A DNA stretch of 64,000 nt from positions 110,062 through 174,061 of the forward strand of contig NZ_LYXZ01000020.1 in assembly GCF_001676615.1 (NCBI RefSeq), in the 5' to 3' direction. A program made the position numbers and the translations under genes. The number at the start of each line of letters is the position of its first letter. The stretch's first letter is position 1. The stretch is from Labrys sp. WJW (GTDB lineage: Bacteria > Pseudomonadota > Alphaproteobacteria > Rhizobiales > Labraceae). Positions 15,663 through 24,012 of the stretch are shown piece by piece. A model generated the notes under the pieces. It was not told the origin of the DNA, searched no databases, and was given only the letters and a program-made list of their open reading frames with translations.

Positions 15663-16703
15663 ATGCCGGTTTCACCCTATGTTCTCGCCATGCGGCCTTC
15701 GGACTTGCTGATTCCGACGCCGTCGGGGCTGTACTGCCCGCTGGCGGATGTCCATGTCGATCCTGTGAGGCCGGTCGAGCGGGCCCTGATCACCCATGCC
15801 CATTCCGATCATGCCCGCGCCGGCCATCGCCAGGTGCTCGCCACCGCCGAGACGCTGGCGATCATGGCGGCGCGTTATGGCGAGGATTTTTGCGAGGCGC
15901 GCCAGACCGCCATCCTGGGCCGGAAGCTCGGTCTCGGTGGCGTCGATGTGACCTTCCATCCCGCCGGCCACGTCCTGGGCTCGGCGCAGATCGCCTTCGA
16001 GGCTGGGGGACTGCGCATCGTCGCCTCGGGCGACTACAAACGCCAGGCCGATCCGACCTGCCTGCCCTTCGAGCCGGTGCCCTGCGACGTCTTCATCTCG
16101 GAAGCCACCTTCGCCCTGCCGGTGTTCCACCATCCCGATCCCGGGCATGAGATCGGCAAGCTCATGGATTCGCTGGCCCTGTTTCCCGAGCGGGCCCATC
16201 TCGTCGGCGCCTATTCCCTCGGCAAGGCGCAGCGCATCATCGCCATGGCCCGCCAGGCCGGTCATCAGGCGCCGATCTATCTGCACGGTGCCATGGAGAA
16301 GGTGACGCGGCTCTACCAGGATTTCGGCATCGAGCTCGGGGCGCTGCAGCTGGTGCGCGACGTCAAGCCGGCCGAGCTGGCCGGTGCCATCGTGCTCTGC
16401 CCGCCCAGCGCGGCCCAGGAAGTCTGGTCACGCAAGATGCCGGATCCCCTCAGCGTGTACGCCTCGGGCTGGATGCGCATCCGGGCACGGGCGCGCCAGA
16501 GTGGTGCCGAACTGCCGCTGGTGATCTCCGACCATGCCGATTGGCCCGATTTGCAACGCTCGATCCTGGAAACGGGCTGCTCGGAACTGTGGGTCACCCA
16601 TGGCCAGGAGGATGCGCTGGTGCATTGGGCCCGCAGCCACGGGCTGAAGGCCCAGCCTTTGCACATGATCGGCTATGGCGACGAGGAGGCGGAGGAGGCA
16701 TGA
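15663..16703 (+). CDS. Ligase-associated DNA damage response exonuclease (MBL fold)
   Basis: The protein is 346 aa, a metallo-beta-lactamase/beta-CASP nuclease. The metal motif THAHSDHA (H45, H47, D49, H50) and the later FHPAGHVLGS and SGDYKRQADPTC segments match the Exo member of the Lhr/PdeM/ligase module. A second ATG at 15690 also fits, as the conserved part begins RPSDLLIPTPSGLYCP. The gene overlaps the ligase start by an ATGA, implying coupled translation. It probably trims DNA or RNA ends before ligation. Confidence 0.94.
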   Translation: MPVSPYVLAMRPSDLLIPTPSGLYCPLADVHVDPVRPVERALITHAHSDHARAGHRQVLATAETLAIMAARYGEDFCEARQTAILGRKLGLGGVDVTFHPAGHVLGSAQIAFEAGGLRIVASGDYKRQADPTCLPFEPVPCDVFISEATFALPVFHHPDPGHEIGKLMDSLALFPERAHLVGAYSLGKAQRIIAMARQAGHQAPIYLHGAMEKVTRLYQDFGIELGALQLVRDVKPAELAGAIVLCPPSAAQEVWSRKMPDPLSVYASGWMRIRARARQSGAELPLVISDHADWPDLQRSILETGCSELWVTHGQEDALVHWARSHGLKAQPLHMIGYGDEEAEEA

Positions 16704-18370
16704 ACCGCTTCGCAGAATTGCTCGACCGCCTTGCCTATGAGCCGGGCCGCAATGCCAAGCTGCGCCTGCTGACCAGCTATTTCCGCGAGACTCCCGATCC
16801 GGACCGCGGCTATGCGCTGGCGGCGATCACTGGGGCGCTGTCCTTCCGCAATGCCAAGCCCGCCCTGCTGCGCGAATTGATCGGTGAACGCGCCGATCCC
16901 GAGCTCTTCGCGCTGTCCTACGACTATGTCGGCGACCTTTCCGAAACCATCGCGCTGATGTGGCCGGCCCGGCCGGGCATGAACCATGCGCCCAGCCTGT
17001 CCGAGGTGGTGGAGGCCCTGAGCCAGGCAGGCCGCTCGGAGATGCCGGCCCTGATCGCCCGCCATCTCGACGCGCTTGATGAAACCGGGCGCTGGGCCTT
17101 CCTCAAGCTGATCACGGGTGCGCTCAGGATCGGTGCTTCCGCGCGTCTCGCCAAGAGCGCCGTTGCAGCACTGGGCTCCCTGTCTCCTGATGATATTGAA
17201 CTCGCCTGGCCCGGCCTGCAGCCGCCCTATGAGAGCCTGTTCGCCTGGGCCGAGGGCAAGGGCGAGCGGCCGGAAAGCGGCAATCCTGCCCCGTTCCGGC
17301 CGGTGATGCTGGCCCATGCCCTGGAAGAGGGCGACCTCGCGGCCATCCTGCCGGACAGTCATGTGGCGGAATGGAAATGGGACGGCATTCGCGTCCAGGC
17401 GGTCGGGGTGCACACCGCGAACGGCCCCTTGCTGCGCCTTTATTCGCGCACCGGCGAGGATATCGCACCGGCTTTTCCCGATCTCGTCGAGGCCCTCGAT
17501 TTCGAAGGGGCCATCGACGGCGAATTGCTGGTGCGGCGTCTCGGCGAGGACGGCGAAGGCCGCATCGAGAATTTCAATGCCCTGCAGCAGCGGCTCAACC
17601 GCAAGAGCGTGACGGCAAAGCTCATTGCCGACTATCCCGCCCACATCAGGGCCTATGACCTGCTGGCCGAAGGGGACGAGGACCTGCGGGACCGCCCCTT
17701 CATCGAAAGGCGCGCCCGGCTGGAGGCCTTCGTGGCGCGCCTTGCTTCGCCACGCCTCGACCTCTCGCCGCTCGTGGTCTTCACCGGGCCGGAGGCTTTG
17801 GCGCTGGCCCGCGAGAATCCGGGCGGTGCCGGAGCCGGTGCTGATGCGGAAGCCGTCGAGGGATTGATGCTGAAGCGGCGCGACAGCCTTTACGTGCCGG
17901 GCCGCCCGAAGGGCCTGTGGTTCAAATGGAAGCGCGAGCCGTTCCGCATCGACGCCGTGCTGATGTATGCCCAGCGCGGCCATGGCAAGCGCTCCTCCTT
18001 CTATTCCGACTATACGTTCGGCGTGTGGAAGGGCGAGGAGCTGGTGCCGGTGGGCAAGGCCTATTTCGGCTTCACTGACGAGGAATTGCGCGACATCGAC
18101 CGTTTTGTCCGCAACAACACGGTGAACCGTTTCGGCCCGGTGCGCGAAGTTGTCCACACCGCCGAGAAAGGCCTGGTGGTGGAAGTCGCCTTCGAGGGCC
18201 TGGCGCGTTCCAGCCGCCATAAATCCGGCGTCGCCATGCGCTTTCCTCGGCTGGCGCGCCTGCGCTGGGACAAGCCGCCCGGCGAGGCGGACAGGCTGGA
18301 AAGCCTCACCGCCCTGCTTGACCGCGCGGCCGTCACGCCCGAAATAGGGGCGGATACGACAGGAGAATAG
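16700..18370 (+). CDS. Cisplatin-type ATP-dependent DNA ligase (ligase-associated repair module)
   Basis: The protein is 556 aa from the ATG at 16700, which overlaps the exonuclease stop as ATGA. The upstream extension in frame to 16541 lies inside the exonuclease gene. The N-terminal DNA-binding domain (about 1-200) is followed by the nucleotidyl-transferase domain with the adenylated lysine Lys226 in EWKWDGIRVQ, then motif EGAIDGELLV and the OB-fold motif LWFKWKREPF. There is no nuclease or polymerase domain, so this is the LigB/LigC-like form and not LigD. It partners lhr and pdeM encoded at 6.4-9.8 kb. Confidence 0.95.
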   Translation: MNRFAELLDRLAYEPGRNAKLRLLTSYFRETPDPDRGYALAAITGALSFRNAKPALLRELIGERADPELFALSYDYVGDLSETIALMWPARPGMNHAPSLSEVVEALSQAGRSEMPALIARHLDALDETGRWAFLKLITGALRIGASARLAKSAVAALGSLSPDDIELAWPGLQPPYESLFAWAEGKGERPESGNPAPFRPVMLAHALEEGDLAAILPDSHVAEWKWDGIRVQAVGVHTANGPLLRLYSRTGEDIAPAFPDLVEALDFEGAIDGELLVRRLGEDGEGRIENFNALQQRLNRKSVTAKLIADYPAHIRAYDLLAEGDEDLRDRPFIERRARLEAFVARLASPRLDLSPLVVFTGPEALALARENPGGAGAGADAEAVEGLMLKRRDSLYVPGRPKGLWFKWKREPFRIDAVLMYAQRGHGKRSSFYSDYTFGVWKGEELVPVGKAYFGFTDEELRDIDRFVRNNTVNRFGPVREVVHTAEKGLVVEVAFEGLARSSRHKSGVAMRFPRLARLRWDKPPGEADRLESLTALLDRAAVTPEIGADTTGE

Positions 18371-18372
18371 GC

Positions 18373-18651
18373 ATGGCTGGGCTGGAGAAGTTCATGGGCG
18401 GCTCGGTAATGGGCACGATCATCAAGCTGGTGGTGGTTTCCGTAGCTGTCGGCCTCGTGCTGGCCTGGCTCGACCTGACGCCCTGGGAACTCCTCGCCAG
18501 GCTTCGGCACTTTCTCGAGCGCCTTTCGGCGCAGGGGTTCGGCATGGTCAAGGACCTGTTCGGCTATTTCCTGCTCGGGGCGGTGATCGTTGTGCCGGTC
18601 TGGATCGTGCTGCGCTTGCTGAAATCCGCGCCCTCGGGCGGGCGCAAATAG
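18373..18651 (+). CDS. DUF6460 small membrane protein
   Basis: 92 aa with two membrane helices (about 15-33 and 62-82) separated by an amphipathic segment. The GGSVMGTIIKLVVVSVAVGL beginning is typical of DUF6460, a family of small inner-membrane proteins almost confined to Rhizobiales. It starts 2 bp after the ligase stop, so it is probably co-transcribed. No function known. Confidence 0.78.
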   Translation: MAGLEKFMGGSVMGTIIKLVVVSVAVGLVLAWLDLTPWELLARLRHFLERLSAQGFGMVKDLFGYFLLGAVIVVPVWIVLRLLKSAPSGGRK

Positions 18652-18681
18652 AGCGGAGCAGGTTCTTGCTGCCAGGTGCCG

Positions 18682-19467
18682 TTACGCGGCGAATTCCTTG
18701 GCAAAGCTACCCAGGCTTTCGGCCGCTGCCTTGCGCATGAAGGCCTGGTCCGAAGCCATGATGAAGGCGGAGGCGCCCAGGGCATGGTAGCGCTTTGCTT
18801 CGGCCGCGCTGGATACCATCATGCAGACGGGCTTGCCCGCCCGTTCGGCCGCGGTGCAGATCGTCTCGACGGCGGCCTGGACAGGCGGCGCGTCGGTGCT
18901 CTCGGCCTGCAGGGCTACTGTGAGATCACCCCGTCCGATGAAGACGGCGTCGAGGCCCTCGGTTGCCAGGATGGCATCGATCTCCGCCAGCGCTTCCGGG
19001 TCCTCGATCATCGCGATCAGGCTGACATGCGCATCCTGCCGGTCGACATGTGGCCAGATGCCGAGGCCGCCATAGCGCCCGGCGCGCGGCGAATTGGAAA
19101 AGCCCCGCCGGCCACCGCGATAGCGACAGGCCGCGGCGGCTTCTCGCGCCCTGGTTGCGGAGGAAATGTGCGGGACCAGGACGCCCGCCGCTCCATCGTC
19201 GAGGGCGCCGAGGATGCGGGCGATCTCGGGTACGCGGACGATCGCGGCGGTACCCGCCGCGCGTGCGGCCAGCAAGATCAGTTCGGTCTGGCCGCGGTCG
19301 AAGGGGGCATGTTCCTCATCCACGACAACGAAGTCGAAACCGAGATCGCCGAGGATTTCGGTCGCGTGGACGGTGGGCGTCTTGAGGAACGATCCGAGCA
19401 GGGTCTTTCGCGACAGCAGGCGCTGACGGAAGGCTTCAGCCGGGCGTGCGGGGACGTTATCGTGCAT
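18682..19467 (-). CDS. HpcH/HpaI aldolase family protein
   Basis: 261 aa, a TIM-barrel class II pyruvate aldolase. Visible family segments: LGSFLKTPTV, DFVVVDEEHAPFDRG (metal-site Glu), GVLVPHISSA and FIGRGDLTVAL. It would split a 2-keto-3-deoxy acid, or a relative, into pyruvate and an aldehyde. The ATG at 19465-19467 is preferred; the in-frame ATG at about 19503 lies within the operator-like palindrome. It is divergent from the IclR regulator and shares the operator with the cupin operon at 20.5 kb, pointing to one catabolic pathway. Confidence 0.88.
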   Translation of the reverse strand: MHDNVPARPAEAFRQRLLSRKTLLGSFLKTPTVHATEILGDLGFDFVVVDEEHAPFDRGQTELILLAARAAGTAAIVRVPEIARILGALDDGAAGVLVPHISSATRAREAAAACRYRGGRRGFSNSPRAGRYGGLGIWPHVDRQDAHVSLIAMIEDPEALAEIDAILATEGLDAVFIGRGDLTVALQAESTDAPPVQAAVETICTAAERAGKPVCMMVSSAAEAKRYHALGASAFIMASDQAFMRKAAAESLGSFAKEFAA

Positions 19468-19482
19468 GGCGATGATTTTCTC

Positions 19483-19512
19483 TTGTTTCGTTAGTTGAAA
19501 CATTGTTTCTAT
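19483..19512. promoter_or_regulatory. Putative IclR operator, copy 1
   Basis: The minus strand reads ATAGAAACAATGTTTCAACT then AACGAAACAA. It contains the palindrome GAAACAATGTTTC and overlapping GTTTC-N7-GAAAC. It is nearly identical, apart from one indel and a two-base change, to 20414-20442. It lies 16 bp upstream of the aldolase ATG and about 70 bp upstream of the IclR gene start. Confidence 0.7.
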
Positions 19513-19581
19513 AATTAGGTTCAACCCAAAGGGCGTCCGTGTCAATGGCCGGGCTTGCCCTTGCTCGTGAAGGAAAGAAGA

Positions 19582-20364
19582 ATGCCTCGTGTCAGCGGCC
19601 CGGGCGGTGATGGCGTGCAGGCGGTGGTTCTGGCCATGCGCATCCTGGAGCTGCTGGCGGAGGAGGGGCGGCCCATGGGCGTGTCCGCCATGGCCGTCGC
19701 CCTGGAGACCACCAAGAGCCGGATCTGGCGCTATCTGCAGACGCTGGTGCAGCATGGCTATATCGTCCAGCTGCCGGAGACGGAGCGCTACCAGCTCGGC
19801 AGTCGCCTGATCAAGCTGGGGCAGGCCGTGGGGGCGGGGCGCGACATCGTCTCGGCCAGCGCCCGGGCCCTGCGGGAATTGCGCGACAGTCTCGGCCATT
19901 CCGCGGTGATCGCCCAGCTTGAGGCGGATGGGGTGCGCGTGCTCACCACCGTTCCGGGCAAATCCACCGTCGAGATCGGTGTCCGGCCGGGATCCCTGCT
20001 CGAGTTTCACTGTTCGGCCCAGGGCAAGATCGCTCTTGCCTTCGGCAACGACGCCTTGCGGGCCACCGTGCTCGGCATGCGCCTGGAGCGTCGCACGCAG
20101 GCGACGATCGTCACGCCCGGCGGTTTGCGCAAGGAGATCGAGCGCGTGCGCCAGGCCGGTTGGGCGATCGCGCCGAACGAGATCCTGATCGGCCTGAATG
20201 CACTGGCAGCACCGGTCTTCGATGCCGCGGGGTCCCTGGTCGGGACGCTGGCGATCGTCGATTCCGTGCAGTTCATCACCGAGGCGCCCACCACCGAGCA
20301 GATCGAGCGGACGGTCAGGGCGGCAAGGCAGGTTTCCGAAGCGCTGGGCTACGTGCTCGATTGA
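19582..20364 (+). CDS. IclR family transcriptional regulator
   Basis: 260 aa from the ATG at 19582 (AGGAAAGA before it; a TTG at 19555 is less likely). The N-terminal winged helix (about 10-70, MAVALETTKSRIWRYLQTL) is followed by a GAF-like effector domain with EFHCSAQGKIALAFG and GLNALAAPVFDAAGSLVGTL. IclR proteins bind an aromatic or keto-acid effector. Operator-like repeats flank the gene on both sides, upstream at 19483-19512 and downstream at 20414-20442, so it probably controls both the divergent aldolase and the cupin-hydrolase-MFS genes. Confidence 0.93.
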   Translation: MPRVSGPGGDGVQAVVLAMRILELLAEEGRPMGVSAMAVALETTKSRIWRYLQTLVQHGYIVQLPETERYQLGSRLIKLGQAVGAGRDIVSASARALRELRDSLGHSAVIAQLEADGVRVLTTVPGKSTVEIGVRPGSLLEFHCSAQGKIALAFGNDALRATVLGMRLERRTQATIVTPGGLRKEIERVRQAGWAIAPNEILIGLNALAAPVFDAAGSLVGTLAIVDSVQFITEAPTTEQIERTVRAARQVSEALGYVLD

Positions 20365-20382
20365 CGGCCGTTGGCGGCCCTC

Positions 20383-20388
20383 TTGACA
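20383..20388 (+). promoter_or_regulatory. Possible -35 element of the cupin operon
   Basis: TTGACA, with an A/T-rich stretch (AAAATA) 17-18 bp downstream as a poor -10. The operator copy at 20414 follows directly, a repressor-like arrangement. Confidence 0.3.
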
Positions 20389-20413
20389 AGGGAGGACTTT
20401 GCTTCAAAAATAA

Positions 20414-20442
20414 ATAGAACAATGTTTCAACTAGTGAAACAA
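20414..20442. promoter_or_regulatory. Putative IclR operator, copy 2
   Basis: ATAGAACAATGTTTCAACTA then GTGAAACAA, with GTTTC-N7-GAAAC. It nearly duplicates the inverted sequence at 19483-19512. It lies 53 bp upstream of the cupin start. Confidence 0.7.
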
Positions 20443-20494
20443 AAATAAAGCGGCAGATTTGGTGCAGGCCGCGCCGGGCCGCTGGGAGGTTGCC

Positions 20495-21415
20495 ATGTAT
20501 GATGCTTCGGATCCGCGCTCGACTTTGGCGTCAGTCCAGGCCGGGTCGGTGGCGACCGCGTTCGCCGGCGCCGATTGCGGCAAGTTCTATGAGACCACGC
20601 CCCAGGAGGACGATGCGAATGGCCGCAGCTGGTACATTCGCAGCCAGCATTGCGTAGTCGCCTACAGCGAAGCGCGGGATGGCGCCTGTTTCACCCGTTC
20701 CGCCCAGCCCGACGAATATGTGCTGTTGCTGCCCGATGCCGGCGTGAGCGCCGAGGTCGAGACCGCCGATGGCAAGCAGCTCGTGCCGGGCTATTCCATC
20801 GCCTTCATCCCGCCCGGCCCGAGCACGATCCGGATCGTGGGATCGGGGCCGGTCGTGCGCCTGTTCACCGCCAGGGCCGGGGATCTCGTGGCCCGCTGCG
20901 CGAACGCGGCATCCTATGACACGCCGCACCCCAATGTCGCGGCGTTCCAGCCCTGGCCGGAAGCCACGGGCGGGTCCCGGCTTCATGTATATTCGCTTGA
21001 CGTGCCGGACGAGCCGGGGCGGTTCGGGCGCATCTGGCGCGGCTCGACCATGATGGTCAACGTCCTGCCGCCGCAGCACGGGCCGCGCGACGTCACCAAG
21101 CTCTCGCCGCATCATCACGATGATTTCGAACAGGTCTCCCTCGCGCTGGAGGGCGCCTTCACCCACCACCTGCGCTGGCCCTGGACCACGGATCTCAACG
21201 CCTGGCGCGACGACCAGCACGAATATTGCGAAGCGCCTTCGGTGATGGTGATCCCGCCGCCGGCGATCCACACCTCCCGCGGCATGCTCGCCGGGGTGAA
21301 CCAGCTCGTCGACATCTTCTGCCCGCCGCGCCTGGATTTCTCGCTGAAGCCCGGCTGGGTGCTGAACGCCGCCGACTATCCGATGCCGGCCGAAGGTGCC
21401 GGGACCCCGTTCTGA
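20495..21415 (+). CDS. Bicupin-type protein
   Basis: 306 aa from the ATG at 20495 (GGGAGG seven bases upstream; the longer frame to 20459 has none). The C-terminal half has cupin-like metal ligands in SPHHHDDFEQVSLALEG and a later AIHTSRGM; the N-terminal half (YVLLLPDAGVSAEVE, GYSIAFIPPGPSTI) looks like a second, degenerate cupin. Such proteins are isomerases, dioxygenases or binding proteins. First gene of the presumed operon cupin, DUF6282 hydrolase, MFS. The substrate is unknown but probably the same acid handled by the HpcH aldolase. Confidence 0.78.
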   Translation: MYDASDPRSTLASVQAGSVATAFAGADCGKFYETTPQEDDANGRSWYIRSQHCVVAYSEARDGACFTRSAQPDEYVLLLPDAGVSAEVETADGKQLVPGYSIAFIPPGPSTIRIVGSGPVVRLFTARAGDLVARCANAASYDTPHPNVAAFQPWPEATGGSRLHVYSLDVPDEPGRFGRIWRGSTMMVNVLPPQHGPRDVTKLSPHHHDDFEQVSLALEGAFTHHLRWPWTTDLNAWRDDQHEYCEAPSVMVIPPPAIHTSRGMLAGVNQLVDIFCPPRLDFSLKPGWVLNAADYPMPAEGAGTPF

Positions 21416-21460
21416 CGCACCGATCACGCAGTCGAGCAGGCAGGACAAGGAGGCAGTACC

Positions 21461-22408
21461 ATGGACGCACTCACCATCGATACCGGATCGACCGGGGATA
21501 CCCGGCGCATCGACGCGCTGCTCAAGGGGGCGATCGATCCCCATGTCCATAGCGGTCCCTCGATCGCGCCGCGCGGCCTCGACCACCTGGAGCTGGCCCG
21601 CCAGATGTCGGAGGCAGGCTTTGCGGCGGTGGTCACCAAGGACCACGACTATGCCGGCGTGGCGACGGCAGCTCTGATTTCCCGCCACCATCCGGAACTG
21701 ACCACCAAGGTCTTTTCAGGCATCGTGCTCAACAATGTGGTGGGGGGCATCAATCCCCATGCCGTCGAGCATACGGCAGCGATGGGCGGCAAGATCGTCT
21801 GGATGCCGACACTGGCCGCCGAGAACCATCTCGAATGGGAGAAGACCTCCTCCTGGTCGCATCCGGCATCGACCCAGAAGATGCGGCCGGCCCGGGCGGT
21901 TCCGGTCCTCGATGCCAACAGGCAGGTGCTCGACGATGTCAAGGAAGTCCTCGACGTCATCGCTCGCAACTGCATGGCGCTCGCCAGCGGCCACCTGCAT
22001 GTCAGCGAAACCTGGATCCTGTTCGAGGAAGCGCGGCGCCGGGGCGTCGAGCGCCTGATCTTCACCCATCCGGAGGACATCGTCGGTGCGAGCCTGGATG
22101 ACGTGAAGGAGATCGCCGCCATGGGCGCCTATGTGGAGCATTCGCTTTGCATGTTCCTGGAAGGATCCAAGTTCAAGACGCGCTCGGCGGAGGACCTGCG
22201 CCAGCAGATCGAAGCGGCCGGTGTCGACCGCACCATCCTGTGTTCGGACCTCGGGCAGGTCGGCGTGTTCAGTCCGTTGGAGGGCTTCCGGCGCGGCGTT
22301 CGCCTGTGCCTGGAGCTCGGTTATTCCGACGAGGCGATCCGGCGGATGGTCTCGACCAACACGGCGCATGTGCTCGGGCTGGAGGAACTCGTTTCCCAGC
22401 CGGCCTGA
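21461..22408 (+). CDS. DUF6282 family metal-dependent hydrolase
   Basis: 315 aa. The N-terminal AIDPHVHSGPS carries the HxH metal pair of amidohydrolase/PHP-like barrels. Further family segments are VVTKDHDYAGVA, FSGIVLNNVVGGINP, EDIVGASLDDV and ILCSDLGQ. The family is annotated DUF6282 and its substrates are unknown; a lactonase or deacylase step is plausible. It starts 45 bp after the cupin gene with AAGGAGG before the ATG, so it belongs to the same operon. Confidence 0.82.
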   Translation: MDALTIDTGSTGDTRRIDALLKGAIDPHVHSGPSIAPRGLDHLELARQMSEAGFAAVVTKDHDYAGVATAALISRHHPELTTKVFSGIVLNNVVGGINPHAVEHTAAMGGKIVWMPTLAAENHLEWEKTSSWSHPASTQKMRPARAVPVLDANRQVLDDVKEVLDVIARNCMALASGHLHVSETWILFEEARRRGVERLIFTHPEDIVGASLDDVKEIAAMGAYVEHSLCMFLEGSKFKTRSAEDLRQQIEAAGVDRTILCSDLGQVGVFSPLEGFRRGVRLCLELGYSDEAIRRMVSTNTAHVLGLEELVSQPA

Positions 22409-22602
22409 GCGCACGCCTGGCGCCAGTTTGAGTTTTGCAATGAGTTTCGGCGGCACTTTCGGGCCGCCGAATGCAGACGCATATCCGGTGCTCACGCGGC
22501 GCCGGTTCAAGGCCTATCGACATAACCGGCCCCATTGCTCGCTTCTGCCAGGACGGTTGGACGCGCAGCCTCCAATATAAGGCCGGAAGCAGGGAGGAAT
22601 AC

Positions 22603-23916
22603 ATGTTCGCCTGGTTCACCAGTCTCGATCGTACCGAACGCAAGACGCTCTATGCCTGTTTTGGCGGCTGGGCCGTCGATGCGCTCGACACCCAGCTCTA
22701 CAGCTTTCTCATTCCCACCCTGATTGCTGTGTGGGGCATGACGAATGCGCAGGCCGGCTTTCTCGGAACCTCGGCCCTGATCTCCTCCGCCATCGGCGGC
22801 TGGGCGGCCGGCATCCTGAGCGACCGCATCGGGCGCGTGCGCGTCATGAAGCTCGCCATCCTCTGGTTTTCGCTGTTCACCGTACTGAGCGGCTTCTGCA
22901 ATTCCTTCGAGCAACTGCTCGCCGCCCGCATCCTGTCCGGCATCGGCTTCGGTGGCGAATGGGCTGCCGGCTCGGTGCTGATGGGCGAGATCATCCGTTC
23001 CGAATATCGCGGCAAGGCGGTCGGCACCGTGCAGAGCGCCTATGCGATCGGCTATGCCATTGCCGCGATCCTCTCCTCCATCCTGTTCGCGACCCTGCCG
23101 GATACGCAGGCCTGGCGCTGGATGTTCTGGCTCGGCGCGGCGCCGGCCATCCTGGTCCTGCTCGCCTTGCGCGGCGTGCCCGAGCCGGCGGTCTTCCTGG
23201 CGGCCCGGGAGAAGAGGGTGAAGGCCGGGGAGGCGCCCGTCAGCCCCTTGATGATCTTCCATCGGCGCTATCTGCGCACCACCTGCCTGACCTCGCTCCT
23301 GGCCTTCGGCGTGCAGGCCGGCGGCTTTTCCATGGTGATCTGGCTGCCGACCTTCCTGAAGACGGTGCGGGAAATCTCCACCGTGGGCGTGGGCTATCAC
23401 ATGTTCGTCCTCACCGTGGGCTCCTTCGTCGGCTATATCGTCGCCGCCTATCTGTGCGATGCCATTGGCCGCCGCCGCAATTTCCTGCTCTTTGCCTTGC
23501 TGAACTGGATCTTCATTCCGGCGTTCCTCTATCTGCCGGGAGCCGGCGCGGTGATGTTCGCGCTCGATTTCGTGCTCGGCTTTGCGGCTTTGGGCATCTA
23601 CAGCGCGCTCGGGCCCTATTTCACCGAATTATTCCCCAACGCTATCCGGGGCAATGGGCAGGGCTTTGCCTATAATTTCGGCCGGGCCGCCGGCGCGTTC
23701 TTCCCGACGGTGATCGGCCTGATGACCGCAAGCGGCCACCTGCTGCTGCGCGACGCCATGGCCGTCACGGCGGTCAGCGCCTATTTCTTCGTGCTCCTCG
23801 CCATCGCCCTGCTGCCGGAAACGCGGGGCCGCGAACTCACTGAGGAGGCGGAGAAGGACAATACGGGGCAGGGGACGCTTCACCTCGCACAGCCTGCTCC
23901 CGGAAGAGGCGCCTGA
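22603..23916 (+). CDS. MFS transporter, acid:proton symporter type
   Basis: 437 aa from the ATG at 22603, preceded by AGGGAGGA; the frame open from 22471 has no support. Twelve predicted helices; the loop 2-3 motif GILSDRIGRVRVMKLAI and GIGFGGEWAAGSVLMGE are typical of the AAHS/sialate-type symporters for carboxylic or aromatic acids. In context it imports the organic acid degraded by the HpcH aldolase, cupin and DUF6282 hydrolase, all under the IclR-type operator. Confidence 0.9.
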   Translation: MFAWFTSLDRTERKTLYACFGGWAVDALDTQLYSFLIPTLIAVWGMTNAQAGFLGTSALISSAIGGWAAGILSDRIGRVRVMKLAILWFSLFTVLSGFCNSFEQLLAARILSGIGFGGEWAAGSVLMGEIIRSEYRGKAVGTVQSAYAIGYAIAAILSSILFATLPDTQAWRWMFWLGAAPAILVLLALRGVPEPAVFLAAREKRVKAGEAPVSPLMIFHRRYLRTTCLTSLLAFGVQAGGFSMVIWLPTFLKTVREISTVGVGYHMFVLTVGSFVGYIVAAYLCDAIGRRRNFLLFALLNWIFIPAFLYLPGAGAVMFALDFVLGFAALGIYSALGPYFTELFPNAIRGNGQGFAYNFGRAAGAFFPTVIGLMTASGHLLLRDAMAVTAVSAYFFVLLAIALLPETRGRELTEEAEKDNTGQGTLHLAQPAPGRGA

Positions 23917-24012
23917 TCGGAACGAGTAAAACCGGCTGGGGTGGACATTGGGGCGGGCACCTTGGAATGACTCTTGATTGGGGCTACCAAGGCGTGAGGA
24001 AAATTACCGCCC

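Noticed and set aside
16673..18220. 515-aa open frame on the minus strand
   Set aside because: Antisense to the DNA ligase, which has all catalytic motifs.
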